Assembly: GCF_000284015.1 (NCBI RefSeq)
Contig: NC_016943.1
Location: 1,591,541-1,655,540, forward strand
Reading direction: 5' to 3'
Length of the DNA: 64,000 nt
Source: Blastococcus saxobsidens DD2
GTDB lineage: Bacteria > Actinomycetota > Actinomycetes > Mycobacteriales > Geodermatophilaceae
This document shows, in pieces, positions 26,835-35,482 of this stretch. A program made the position numbers and the translations under genes. The number at the start of each line of letters is the position of its first letter. Within the stretch, counting starts at the first letter, position 1. Under the pieces are notes generated by a model, which was not told where the DNA came from, searched no databases, and saw only the letters and a list, made by a program, of their open reading frames with translations.

Positions 26835-27063
26835 CCCACGTGAGCGTGATGGTCGGTGACGGTCACCGCGACAGCCTGGACGGCGTCGTCGAGAACCTGC
26901 GCGCCTCCGGGCTGGAGGTCGAACAGGTGCTCGGCACGCTGGGGTCGTCACCGGCTCGGCGCCCGACGACGCCCTCGACGTCCTTCGGGGGGGCGAGGGC
27001 GTCTCCTCGGTCGACGCGCAACTGACCCACCAACCCCCGCCACCGGACGCGCCCGACCAGTAG
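26831..27063 (+). pseudogene. Small subtilase-partner protein with a one-base frameshift
   Basis: ATG at 26831 opens VSVMVGDGHRDSLDGVVENL, resembling a stand-alone propeptide/inhibitor-like fold. After LGTLG the frame is lost at GGGG (about 26940-26943). One extra G would continue as TGSAPDDALDVLRGGEGVSS to a TAG at 27061-27063, giving about 78 residues. The family usually lies directly downstream of an S8 peptidase, as here. A homopolymer error in the assembly could also cause the shift. Confidence 0.7.
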
Positions 27064-27239
27064 CGCGCCGGCTCCTCATCCGGGGTGGCGCCTCGCTGGG
27101 GCGTTGAGCCGGGCTGCTCGGAGCCGCGCGCGGATGGTCGTGGGCGACTGCGCCGGTCGTGCGCGACGAGCGAACCCCAGCGGGACGGGTTCCCTTCGGC
27201 CGAAGGCCTCTCGGCAGGTGTTGATACGTTCCCGATACC

Positions 27240-28145
27240 ATGTTCACCCTCGCTCAGCTCACCGGTTTCGTGGCAGTGGCCGAAGAATTGCACTTCGGTC
27301 ACGCTGCGAAGCGGCTGCACATGACCCAGCCGCCCCTCACGCGGCAGGTGCAGGGGCTCGAGCGCGAGCTCGGGGTCGAGCTGTTCGACCGGAGCGGTCG
27401 CGCTGTGCGCCTCAGTCCTGCCGGCCGCGCGTTTCTTTCCGACGCGCGGCGACTGCTGCGCGACGCCGAGGGGGCGGTGCTCGCGGTCCGCCGCGTGCCC
27501 ACCGGGGAATCGGGCACGGTGGCTCTCGGCTTCACGGCCGCGTCGGCGCCCGGGCTGCTCGGTCCACTGCTGGCGCAGATGCGCCGGGACCTGCCCAGCG
27601 TGGACATCGTGCTGCGAGAACTCGTGACCAGTGAGCAGTTGGACGCGCTGTCCGGAGGCTCGCTCGATCTCGGGCTCGTCCGTCCGCCAGTGACCCGAAC
27701 AGAGCTCTCGTCGCGGGAGGTCCTGCGGGAGCCGCTGGTCGTCGCGCTCCCCTACGGGCACCTGCTGACCGAACGGGAGATCATCGACGTCGCCGATCTC
27801 GACGGTGAGGAGGTCGTCATGCCGGCGCCGAACGAGGCCCGGTTCTTCTTCGAGCTCCTGATCAGCCTGTTCCGCAGCGCGGGCATCGCCGTGCGCTACA
27901 GCCAGCACCTGAGCCAGGTGCACAGCATTCTCGCACTGGTCGAGGCGGGAGTCGGGCTGGGTCTGGTGCCGGAGTCGGCCGTCGGAGCGCGCTACGGCGG
28001 CGTCGTGGTGCGTCCCCTGCGGACGGCCGACCCCACGCCGGTGCGCTTGCACGCGGTCTGGCGGACGGGCAACCGGAACCCGGCCCTCCGGGCGGTGCTG
28101 TCCCTGGGCTGGCCGTTCGCCGAAGGTCGTCACCCGCGCATGTGA
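27240..28145 (+). CDS. LysR-family regulator, paralogue of 14991
   Basis: 301 residues with an HTH close to that at 14991 (EELHFGHAAKRLHMTQPPLT) and a similar effector domain (LGFTAASAPG, LDLGLVRPPV). GTTGATACGTTC at 27220-27231 precedes the ATG, as in the paralogue (GTTGATACCTTC), suggesting a leaderless start and common origin. It lies just upstream of an ABC importer operon whose promoter carries the shared ATGC-N10-TTGGAC-N2-GCAT motif. The two regulators may therefore share or compete for the same sites. Confidence 0.92.
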   Translation: MFTLAQLTGFVAVAEELHFGHAAKRLHMTQPPLTRQVQGLERELGVELFDRSGRAVRLSPAGRAFLSDARRLLRDAEGAVLAVRRVPTGESGTVALGFTAASAPGLLGPLLAQMRRDLPSVDIVLRELVTSEQLDALSGGSLDLGLVRPPVTRTELSSREVLREPLVVALPYGHLLTEREIIDVADLDGEEVVMPAPNEARFFFELLISLFRSAGIAVRYSQHLSQVHSILALVEAGVGLGLVPESAVGARYGGVVVRPLRTADPTPVRLHAVWRTGNRNPALRAVLSLGWPFAEGRHPRM

Positions 28146-28339
28146 GGGTGCACGGCCCTCGCGACGTCTACCGGGTGAGCGAGGGGCCCGGCGGGGACGC
28201 GGCGCGGCTCGCTACCCGGTGAGCTGTCGGCGCCGCCTGCCCGTCCCGAACCACTTCCGTCCACCGGGGAGCGAGGTTCGACGGCGAAGCGGGGCGTCTT
28301 CGGCGGAGACCGGCTCCGATGCTAGGCGAGTATCAGACA

Positions 28340-28384
28340 ATGCAGATTTAGGCTTGGACGCGCATCGGACGAGCCTCCTAGCGT
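28340..28384 (+). promoter_or_regulatory. Promoter/operator of the ABC importer operon (shared motif, site 3)
   Basis: ATGC (28340-28343), ten bases, TTGGAC (28354-28359), two bases, GCAT (28362-28365), and TAGCGT (28379-28384) 19 bases after TTGGAC, in the same geometry as at 14927 and 15917. It is 65 bases before the ATG of the binding protein. The rest of 28146-28449 shows no gene. Confidence 0.68.
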
Positions 28385-28449
28385 GGCCCTCGCCACGTTC
28401 GTGATCCCGGCCACTCCCGCAACGTTGTTGCGTACCGAAGGAGCTCATC

Positions 28450-30030
28450 ATGCGCTCGAGAGCGCCCGCCGCGACGGCACTCGTCGCCACCGCCAGTGTC
28501 CTGCTCGCAGCCTGCGGAGGAGCAGACAGCTCCGACGGAGGCACGGCCACCGGCGCGTGCGGGGGTTCCGGCGCCCTGACCCTGGGCCTGACGTCGGCTC
28601 CCCTCAGCCTCGACCCCTCCGCCGCGGCGAACGGCAACAACTCGCAGTGGTACATCACGCCGGCCTACGCGCCGCTGATCCGTACCGGCGAGAACGCTGA
28701 GCTCGTCCCCGGCCTCGCCGAGGAGTGGGGCTACGTCGGCGACGAAAACAAGACCTTCGAGCTGACCCTGCGGCCGGACCTGAAATTCGCCGACGGCACG
28801 CCGCTGACCGCGCAGGACGTCGCCAACTCCATCGAGTACTTCAAGACGGGGAGCGGTCCCGGTAGCGGCTTCTTCCGCAATCTCACCGCGACGGCGGAGG
28901 GCGAGGACAAGGTCGTCATCACCAGCACGGAGCCCGACCCGTCCATCCCGCTCCTGCTCACCGCCAAGTGGATGGGCGGCAGCGTCATCAGCCCGGCCGG
29001 ACTCGCGGACCCGTCCCAGCTGGCCAGCGACACCTTCGGAGCCGGTCCCTACGTCCTCGACGAGCAACAGACCGTCAGCGGGGACAGCTACGTCTACACG
29101 CCCAACGAGAACTACTACGACCAGGACGCCATCCAGTACGACGAGATCGTGGTGAAGGTCATCCCGGACGCCAACTCGATGGCGCAGGCCCTGCGCAGCG
29201 GCCAGGTCGACGTGGTCGAGTCCGAGCCGGCGACCGCGGCCTCACTCGAGGAGGCGGACGGGGTGTCGGTCGTCAGTGCGCCGGTGAGCGTGGACGGGCT
29301 GTACTTCCTCGACTGGGAGGGCACCGTGGCCGAGCCGCTCGCGAGCCTGCAGGTCCGGCAGGCGCTGAATCACGCCATCGACCGGGAGTCCATCGTCGAG
29401 GCGATCTACGGCGAGTACGGGATCCCCGTGCAGCAGCCCACGGTGCCTGGTGACCCCACCTTCGGCTACTCGGAGGAGGCCAACTCCACCTACGACTACG
29501 ACCCGGAGAAGGCCCGGCAGATGCTCGCCGACGCGGGCTACCCCGAAGGCTTCGAGATCACCAGCCTCGTCCGCGCCAACTTCGCCGCGGAGGCGAAGAT
29601 GATGCAGGCGGTCGCCTCGCAGCTCGCAGAGGTCGGCGTCACGCTCTCCCTGAAGCCCGCCCAGAACACCGGCGCCTGGGTCGACGACCTGGTCTCCGGC
29701 CAGTACCCGATGACCGCGCAGGTGACCAGCGGCAAGCCGGCGATCATGCAGATCCCGTACCTCTTCATGCCCGGCGGGATCATGAACCCCTTCAACGCCT
29801 CGAACGCCGAGGTCACCGCGGCATACCAGGAGCTCCAGACCGCAGCACCCGAGGACGTGCCGGAGGCCGCGACGCAGGCCATCCAGACGGCAGTCGACCA
29901 GGCGCTGATGGCACCGGTCGTCGCGGTCGACGACATCTTCGCCTACAGCGACGAGAAGGTCGCCGGCGTCGAGTTCTTGGGTGACACGCCCACGCTGTCG
30001 CAGATGGACACCTGGACCCCCGCCTGCTGA
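28450..30030 (+). CDS. ABC importer substrate-binding lipoprotein, family 5 (oligopeptide/dipeptide type)
   Basis: A 526-residue SBP_bac_5 protein. A lipoprotein signal ends in the lipobox LAACGG (about residue 22). The fold then shows LTLGLTSAPLSLDPS, KFADGTPLTAQDV near 110 and LQVRQALNHAIDRESIV near 310. Such proteins bind peptides, but also oligosaccharides, opines and other anions. The neighbouring aldarate-type genes and shared promoter suggest a sugar-acid derivative or conjugate. A strong hairpin follows the stop. Confidence 0.92.
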   Translation: MRSRAPAATALVATASVLLAACGGADSSDGGTATGACGGSGALTLGLTSAPLSLDPSAAANGNNSQWYITPAYAPLIRTGENAELVPGLAEEWGYVGDENKTFELTLRPDLKFADGTPLTAQDVANSIEYFKTGSGPGSGFFRNLTATAEGEDKVVITSTEPDPSIPLLLTAKWMGGSVISPAGLADPSQLASDTFGAGPYVLDEQQTVSGDSYVYTPNENYYDQDAIQYDEIVVKVIPDANSMAQALRSGQVDVVESEPATAASLEEADGVSVVSAPVSVDGLYFLDWEGTVAEPLASLQVRQALNHAIDRESIVEAIYGEYGIPVQQPTVPGDPTFGYSEEANSTYDYDPEKARQMLADAGYPEGFEITSLVRANFAAEAKMMQAVASQLAEVGVTLSLKPAQNTGAWVDDLVSGQYPMTAQVTSGKPAIMQIPYLFMPGGIMNPFNASNAEVTAAYQELQTAAPEDVPEAATQAIQTAVDQALMAPVVAVDDIFAYSDEKVAGVEFLGDTPTLSQMDTWTPAC

Positions 30031-30035
30031 TCAGT

Positions 30036-30073
30036 CCGGTGCTGCGGGGTCCGGACGGGCCCCGCAGCACCGG
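30036..30073 (+). repeat. Perfect 14-bp hairpin between binding protein and permease genes
   Basis: Arms 30036-30049 and 30060-30073 (CCGGTGCTGCGGGG and its complement) enclose a ten-base loop, six bases after the stop and directly before the GGAAGGA ribosome-binding site of the permease gene. It probably stabilises the upstream message or partly ends transcription, giving more binding protein than permease. Confidence 0.75.
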
Positions 30074-30088
30074 CCGGAAGGAACCCTG

Positions 30089-31030
30089 ATGCTCGCGATC
30101 GTCCGGCGGCGACTGCTCGTCTCGATCCCGCTCCTGTTCGTCGTCTCCATCGCCACGTTCGTCTTCCAGTCCCTGGTGCCCGGTGACCCGGCCCGGACCC
30201 TGCTCGGCGTGAACGCGACGGAGGAGCAGTACGAGGCCCTCCGCGAGACCATGCACCTCGACGACCCGCTGTTCGTGCAATACGGGCGGTACGTGGCCGG
30301 CCTGTTCGACGGCGACCTCGGCCGGTCCATCTTCACCAACGAGGACGTCGGCACGGCCATCGCCGACCGGCTGCCGGTCACGCTGGCACTGATGCTGGGG
30401 GCCGCGCTGCTGGCCACGCTCATCGGGGTCCTGCTCGGTGTACTCAGCGCCACCCGCGGCCGGGTGACGAGCCGGACTGTCGACGTGGTGTCGCTGCTCG
30501 GGTCGGCGCTGCCCAGCTTCTGGCTGGGCCTCGTGCTGATGAGCGTGTTCGCCATCACGCTCGGCTGGTTCCCCGCCACCGGCTACGTGCCCTTCGCCGA
30601 GGCGCCGGGGCAGTGGCTGACCTTCCTCGTCCTGCCCATCGTGGCGCTCGCCCTGGCCGGCATCGCGGCGATCGCCAAGGTGACCCGCGACGGCATGCTG
30701 ACTGCCCTGGATCTCGACTTCAGCCGCACGCTGCGCGCCGCCGGGGTCCCCGAACGGTCACTGGTGTGGAAGCACGCGCTGCGCAACAGCAGCCTCCCGA
30801 TCGCCACCATGGTCGGCCTGACCTGCGCGAACTTCGTGGGCGGCACGATCCTCGTGGAGAGCGTCTTCGCCCTGCCGGGCCTGGGCTCCCTCGTCGTGGA
30901 CGCCACCAACAAGCAGGACATCCCGGTGGTGCAGGGCGTCACGCTCGTGGTGACCGCCCTCGTGATCCTCATCAACCTCATCACGGACGTGCTCTACGGC
31001 GTCCTCGACCCGAAGGTTCGTGTGGCATGA
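30089..31030 (+). CDS. ABC importer permease, DppB type
   Basis: A 313-residue inner-membrane permease with the DppB/OppB layout: an N-terminal helix, LVPGDPARTLLG, a periplasmic segment, then five helices. The EAA-like loop that contacts the ATPase is RTLRAAGVPERSLVWKHALRN near residue 215. ATG at 30089 follows GGAAGGA. Its stop overlaps the next ATG (ATGA), so it is translated together with the permease-ATPase fusion. Confidence 0.93.
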   Translation: MLAIVRRRLLVSIPLLFVVSIATFVFQSLVPGDPARTLLGVNATEEQYEALRETMHLDDPLFVQYGRYVAGLFDGDLGRSIFTNEDVGTAIADRLPVTLALMLGAALLATLIGVLLGVLSATRGRVTSRTVDVVSLLGSALPSFWLGLVLMSVFAITLGWFPATGYVPFAEAPGQWLTFLVLPIVALALAGIAAIAKVTRDGMLTALDLDFSRTLRAAGVPERSLVWKHALRNSSLPIATMVGLTCANFVGGTILVESVFALPGLGSLVVDATNKQDIPVVQGVTLVVTALVILINLITDVLYGVLDPKVRVA

Positions 31031-32796
31031 CCTCCGTCGCCGTGGCGCCCCTCCCTGAGGCCCCCGTCGCCGCTCCCCGGCCCACGCGGGGTGCCGTCGC
31101 CCGTTTCGTCCGCAAGCCGGTGCCGATGCTGGCCCTGCTCGTGATCGCCCTGATGGTCCTGGCGGTGCTCTTCGCGGACCTGCTCGCCCCGTACGGGCCG
31201 TTGGACCAGGACCTCCAGAACACGCTCGCCGGTCCGTCCTCCGCCCACCTCCTGGGCACCGACTCCCTGGGCAGGGACGTGCTGAGCCGGCTGCTGTACG
31301 GCGGCCGCCCGGCGCTCCTGGGGGTCGTGGCCGGCGTGGCCACCTTCCTCGTGACCGGCGTGGTGCTGGGTGTGCTGGCCGGCTACTTCGGCGGCTGGAC
31401 CGACCGGGTGGTCAGCGCGGTCGCCGATGCCCTGATCTCGGTGCCGGGGGTGATCCTCGTCCTCGCCGTGCTGGCGATCTTCAACCAGGAGATCACCATC
31501 GCCATGGCGGTCTTCGGCTTCCTCGCCTCGGGCGTTCTCATCCGCATCATCCGGAGCTCGTGCCTGTCGCTGCGCGAGGAGCTCTTCGTCGCGGCGGCAC
31601 GGGTCTCCGGACTGTCGGACCTGCGGATCATGGCCAGGCACATTTTGCCGGGCCTGATCGGCCCCATCGTCATTCAGCTGTCGCTCTTCTCGGGTGTCGC
31701 ACTCGCCGTGCAGACCGGCCTCGGATTCCTGGGCCTAGGCTCCTTGCCCCCGGCCCCCACCTGGGGCGCCATGGTGGGCGAGGCGGCCGGCATCATGACG
31801 ACGCAAGGCTCGATGCTGTTCATCACCGGCGGTGTGATCGCCCTCCTCATCATCGCCCTGGGTCTGTTCAGCGACGGCGTCCGTGACGTGACCGCCGAGA
31901 GCCGCAAGACGGCGCGATCCCGCCCGGCGCGCCGTCGCAGGGCCGACCGTGCGGCCGCGGCGGCCACTGCGGCGGAGATCGAGAAGCCGCCGGTGGACGG
32001 GGTGCCCCTGCTCGAGGTGGAGAACTACTCCATCGGCTTCGACAACGGCCACAGCACGGTCGAAGTCGTCAAGGGCGTCAGCTTCGCCATCCAGCCCGGA
32101 GAGATCCTCGGCCTGGTGGGCGAGTCCGGAAGCGGGAAGACCGTCACGGCGCTGTCCGTCCTGGGTCTACTCCCGGGCAACGGCCGGGTGACCAGCGGAG
32201 ACCTCCGGCTGCACGGCCGGTCCACCTGCGGCTTGGACGAGCAGGCGTACCGGAGCATCCGCGGTCGTCGGATCGGCCTGGTGTCGCAGGAACCCATGGT
32301 GGCGCTCGATCCGATGTTCACGGTGCGGTCGCAGCTCACCGAGGTGCTGCGGAACGTCACCTCGCTCCCCAGACAGGCGCTGCGGGCCGAGTGCGTGCGG
32401 TTGCTCGAGCGGGTTCGGCTGCCCGACGTCGAGGCGGTGCTCGAGATGTATCCGCACCAGCTCTCCGGCGGCATGGCGCAGCGGGTGGTGATCGCGATCG
32501 CGCTGGCCGGTGATCCGGATCTGCTCATCGCCGACGAGCCGACCACGGCGCTCGATGTCACCGTGCAGGCCGAGATTCTCGACCTGCTGCGCGACCTACG
32601 GGCCCGTTCGGGGAAGGCGGTGCTGCTGGTGACCCACGACCTCGGCGTCGTGGCGGATGTCTGCGACCGGGCGGTGGTGATGTCCCGCGGAGAGGTGGTG
32701 GAGGTCGCAGCAGTGGACGACCTCTTCTACGCCCCTCGGGAGCAGTACACCCGGCGGCTCATCGATAGCACACCCAACCTGGTGGCGGCGCCGTGA
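31027..32796 (+). CDS. ABC importer permease-ATPase fusion, DppC-DppD type
   Basis: 589 residues joining two subunits that are usually separate. Residues 1-295 are a DppC-type permease ([23 protein letters not shown] loop [33 protein letters not shown]). Residues 296-325 are a basic/Ala linker. Residues 326-589 are an ATPase with Walker A GESGSGKT (about 363), signature LSGGMAQRV (about 479), Walker B LLIADEP and the C-terminal oligopeptide-binding extension. No stop or restart separates them. Such fusions are known in actinobacteria. It pairs with DppB upstream and the second ATPase downstream. Confidence 0.92.
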   Translation: MTSVAVAPLPEAPVAAPRPTRGAVARFVRKPVPMLALLVIALMVLAVLFADLLAPYGPLDQDLQNTLAGPSSAHLLGTDSLGRDVLSRLLYGGRPALLGVVAGVATFLVTGVVLGVLAGYFGGWTDRVVSAVADALISVPGVILVLAVLAIFNQEITIAMAVFGFLASGVLIRIIRSSCLSLREELFVAAARVSGLSDLRIMARHILPGLIGPIVIQLSLFSGVALAVQTGLGFLGLGSLPPAPTWGAMVGEAAGIMTTQGSMLFITGGVIALLIIALGLFSDGVRDVTAESRKTARSRPARRRRADRAAAAATAAEIEKPPVDGVPLLEVENYSIGFDNGHSTVEVVKGVSFAIQPGEILGLVGESGSGKTVTALSVLGLLPGNGRVTSGDLRLHGRSTCGLDEQAYRSIRGRRIGLVSQEPMVALDPMFTVRSQLTEVLRNVTSLPRQALRAECVRLLERVRLPDVEAVLEMYPHQLSGGMAQRVVIAIALAGDPDLLIADEPTTALDVTVQAEILDLLRDLRARSGKAVLLVTHDLGVVADVCDRAVVMSRGEVVEVAAVDDLFYAPREQYTRRLIDSTPNLVAAP

Positions 32797-33728
32797 CCGC
32801 CGGGCTCACGACCACGAACCGTCCGGCCGGCTACCGCACCACGGGGGAGACCATGAGCACGAGCCACCCGCTGCTGGCCGTCGACGACCTGGTCGTCGAC
32901 TACCCCGCGCCCGGGTTTCGGAAGCCGCCCCGGCGAGTCATCTCCGGGGCCTCCTTCGCACTCGCCGCGGGCGAGACCCTTGCGCTGGTGGGGGAGTCCG
33001 GCTCCGGGAAGTCGACGATAGGTAAGGCGCTGCTCGGCCTGGCGCCCGTCACCGGCGGCAGCGTCCGGCTTGACGGTCGGGAGATCTCGCGGCTCCGCCG
33101 TCGCCAGCGGCGGGCCCTGTCGGGGGACATGCAGGTCGTCTTCCAGAACCCGTACGGGTCCCTCAACCCGGCCCGGACGGTCGGGCAGATCCTCGCCGAG
33201 CCGCTGTTCGCCGCCGGTCAGCTGAGCCGCAGTGACGCCCGCCGGCGGATCGAGGAGCTGCTGGACAGCGTGCACATGCCCGTGGACAGCATGTCGCGGT
33301 ATCCCAGCCACTTCAGCGGCGGTCAACGGCAGCGCATCGCCATCGCGCGGGCGCTGGCACTGGAACCGCGGCTGATCGTGTGCGACGAGCCGACCAGCGC
33401 GCTCGACGTGACCACCCAGGCCGCCGTCCTGGAACTGCTGCAGGAGCTGCAGTCCCGCACCGGCACCTCCTACCTGTTCATCACCCACGACCTGGCCGTC
33501 GTCCGCCACTTCGCGGCGCGCGTCCTCGTCCTGGAAGGCGGGCGCATCGTGGAGGACGGCCCCACGGCGGAGGTCTGCGACCAGCCCGCTCACCCCTACA
33601 CGCAGCGGCTGGTGGCCGCTGCTCCCGTGCCTGACCCGGTCCTGCAGCGCATGCGTCGCGAGCAGCGCCTCGCCCGCATCTCGTCCACCCCAGATCAGGA
33701 GCTGATGTGCCCACAGGAAACGCACTAG
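32793..33728 (+). CDS. ABC importer ATPase, DppF type
   Basis: 311 residues with Walker A GESGSGKST, Q-loop VFQNPYGSLNP, signature FSGGQRQRIAIARAL, Walker B LIVCDEPTSALD and the H-loop FITHDLAVV. It powers the importer as a heterodimer with the ATPase half of the fusion protein. GTG at 32793 overlaps the previous stop (GTGA); ATG at 32853, with GGGGGAG upstream, is a real alternative that drops 20 unconserved residues. Its 3' end overlaps the next gene by 22 bases. Confidence 0.9.
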   Translation: MTAGLTTTNRPAGYRTTGETMSTSHPLLAVDDLVVDYPAPGFRKPPRRVISGASFALAAGETLALVGESGSGKSTIGKALLGLAPVTGGSVRLDGREISRLRRRQRRALSGDMQVVFQNPYGSLNPARTVGQILAEPLFAAGQLSRSDARRRIEELLDSVHMPVDSMSRYPSHFSGGQRQRIAIARALALEPRLIVCDEPTSALDVTTQAAVLELLQELQSRTGTSYLFITHDLAVVRHFAARVLVLEGGRIVEDGPTAEVCDQPAHPYTQRLVAAAPVPDPVLQRMRREQRLARISSTPDQELMCPQETH

Positions 33729-35482
33729 AGGTCGTCGTCGAGCTCGACCGGCCGTGCACCCTGCGTGACGGCGTCGTGCTGCGCAGCGACGTTTATCGGC
33801 CGGTTACCGACGAGGAGGTGCCGGTCCTGCTGACCCGGCACCCGTACGGCAAGAACGCGCACACGATGGACAAGCCGTATTTCGACCACATCCGGGTCGC
33901 CGCGCAGGGCTACATCGTCGTCATCCAGGACGTGCGCGGACGCTACGCCTCCGACGGCGAGTTCAGGTCGGAGTTCCAGGAGGCCGACGACGGCTACGAC
34001 GCCGTCGAGTGGGCCGCACAGCTGCCCGGGAGTAGCGGTGTCGTCGGCATGTTCGGGCGCTCGTACCACGCCCTGACCCAGTGGGCCGCCGCCCGGAACC
34101 GCCCAGCGGCCCTGCGCACGATCGCACCCGGGTTCTCACCAGGGGACTCCATGCTCACCGGGTTCATGAACCGCGGCGGCGCCCACGAGTTCGGTTCCCG
34201 CGTGTACTGGTCGCACCGGCATGCGCTCGACACGATCCGACGACTGGCCGGCGGTGAGGACAACGACCGCTTCGCCAAGCTTCTCGACGAGTACGAGGCT
34301 CACGACAGCGAGGTGACGTCCGGTCGGATCTTCCTGCGCCGGCCGCTGAACCGGTTCCAGGAGGCGCCGCCGTTGACCGTGTCGGCGTGCCGGAGCTTCG
34401 GCCTGCCGGTGGACGACCGCGGCTACGAGGCGGTGGAGACCCGCGGGATCTACGGCGACCTCGACGTCACCGCGTTCCTGGTCGCCGGGTGGTACGACAT
34501 CTTCCTCGGATCCACCCTCAGCCAGTACGAGGGCATGCGGGCCGCCGCACTCGAGCGGGGTAGTGAACCCCCGCACCTGCTCGTCGGGCCCTGGACGCAC
34601 ATCGACGGCACTGGGAGATTCCGCCAGGAGGACTACGGGGTCCACAGCGGGACGACGATGCTCGGGGTCGACGCCGACCTGATGGGCCAGCACCTCCGGT
34701 GGTTCGACGCCCACCTCAAGGGTGTGACTGCGCCGTTGGAGTCGGTGTCCCCGGTCCGCCTGTTCGTCATGGGCACGAACCGGTGGGTCGGCTTCGAGGC
34801 GTTCCCCCCTCCCGACAGCACGACCGAGAGCTGGTATCTGCAGCCGGACGGCACGCTGGCGCCTACCGAGCCGGCGTCGTCCGAGCCCTCGGAGTACGTC
34901 TACGATCCGGAGGTCCCGGTGCCGACCGTCGGCGGCGCCTCCCTGCTGACCGGTTCCTACCCGGCCGGGCCGGCTGACCAGTCCGTCCTGGACGGGCGGG
35001 CCGACATCCTTCGGTTCGAGTCGGCCGAGCTGACCGAGCCACTCACTCTGGTCGGCCGGCTGGAAGCCCGGGTGTTCGCGGAGACGTCCGCCGTCGACAC
35101 GGACTTCGTCGCCCGGCTGGTCGACGTGCACCCTGACGGCCGGAAGATCCTGGTGGCCGACGGCATCGTGCGCGCCAGCGCCCGCGAGACCTTCCGGCCC
35201 GGCGGTGAGGTCGTCCGGACCGCACCGACGCCCGTCGAACCTGGCCGGGTCTCCGAGTACGTCATCGACTTGTGGGCGACCGCGCGCACGTTCCTGCCCG
35301 GGCACCGGCTGCGGGTCGAGGTGACGTCGAGCTCGTTCCCGCGGTGGGACCCGAATCTCAACACCGGCCGCGACCCCTACGTCGACGCCGAGAGCCAGCC
35401 GGCCCGCCAGCGAATCCACCACGAGCCGGGGGCGGCGAGTCGCGTCCTCCTGCCGGTCCTGCCCGACCTCCCCCAGCAGTGA
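33707..35482 (+). CDS. CocE/NonD-family alpha/beta hydrolase (X-Pro dipeptidyl-peptidase S15 fold)
   Basis: 591 residues. An S15-type alpha/beta-hydrolase core has the nucleophile Ser119 in MFGRSYHAL, the oxyanion segment RHPYGKN and DVRGRYASDGEF. A cap region and a C-terminal jelly-roll domain (about residues 400-590, RLEARVFAETSAVDTDFVARL) follow. The family cleaves esters or amides. GTG at 33707 overlaps the ATPase gene, so it is in the importer operon and probably hydrolyses the imported compound in the cytoplasm (no signal peptide). The usual GxSYxG is GRSYHA here. The substrate is unknown. Confidence 0.88.
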   Translation: MPTGNALEVVVELDRPCTLRDGVVLRSDVYRPVTDEEVPVLLTRHPYGKNAHTMDKPYFDHIRVAAQGYIVVIQDVRGRYASDGEFRSEFQEADDGYDAVEWAAQLPGSSGVVGMFGRSYHALTQWAAARNRPAALRTIAPGFSPGDSMLTGFMNRGGAHEFGSRVYWSHRHALDTIRRLAGGEDNDRFAKLLDEYEAHDSEVTSGRIFLRRPLNRFQEAPPLTVSACRSFGLPVDDRGYEAVETRGIYGDLDVTAFLVAGWYDIFLGSTLSQYEGMRAAALERGSEPPHLLVGPWTHIDGTGRFRQEDYGVHSGTTMLGVDADLMGQHLRWFDAHLKGVTAPLESVSPVRLFVMGTNRWVGFEAFPPPDSTTESWYLQPDGTLAPTEPASSEPSEYVYDPEVPVPTVGGASLLTGSYPAGPADQSVLDGRADILRFESAELTEPLTLVGRLEARVFAETSAVDTDFVARLVDVHPDGRKILVADGIVRASARETFRPGGEVVRTAPTPVEPGRVSEYVIDLWATARTFLPGHRLRVEVTSSSFPRWDPNLNTGRDPYVDAESQPARQRIHHEPGAASRVLLPVLPDLPQQ

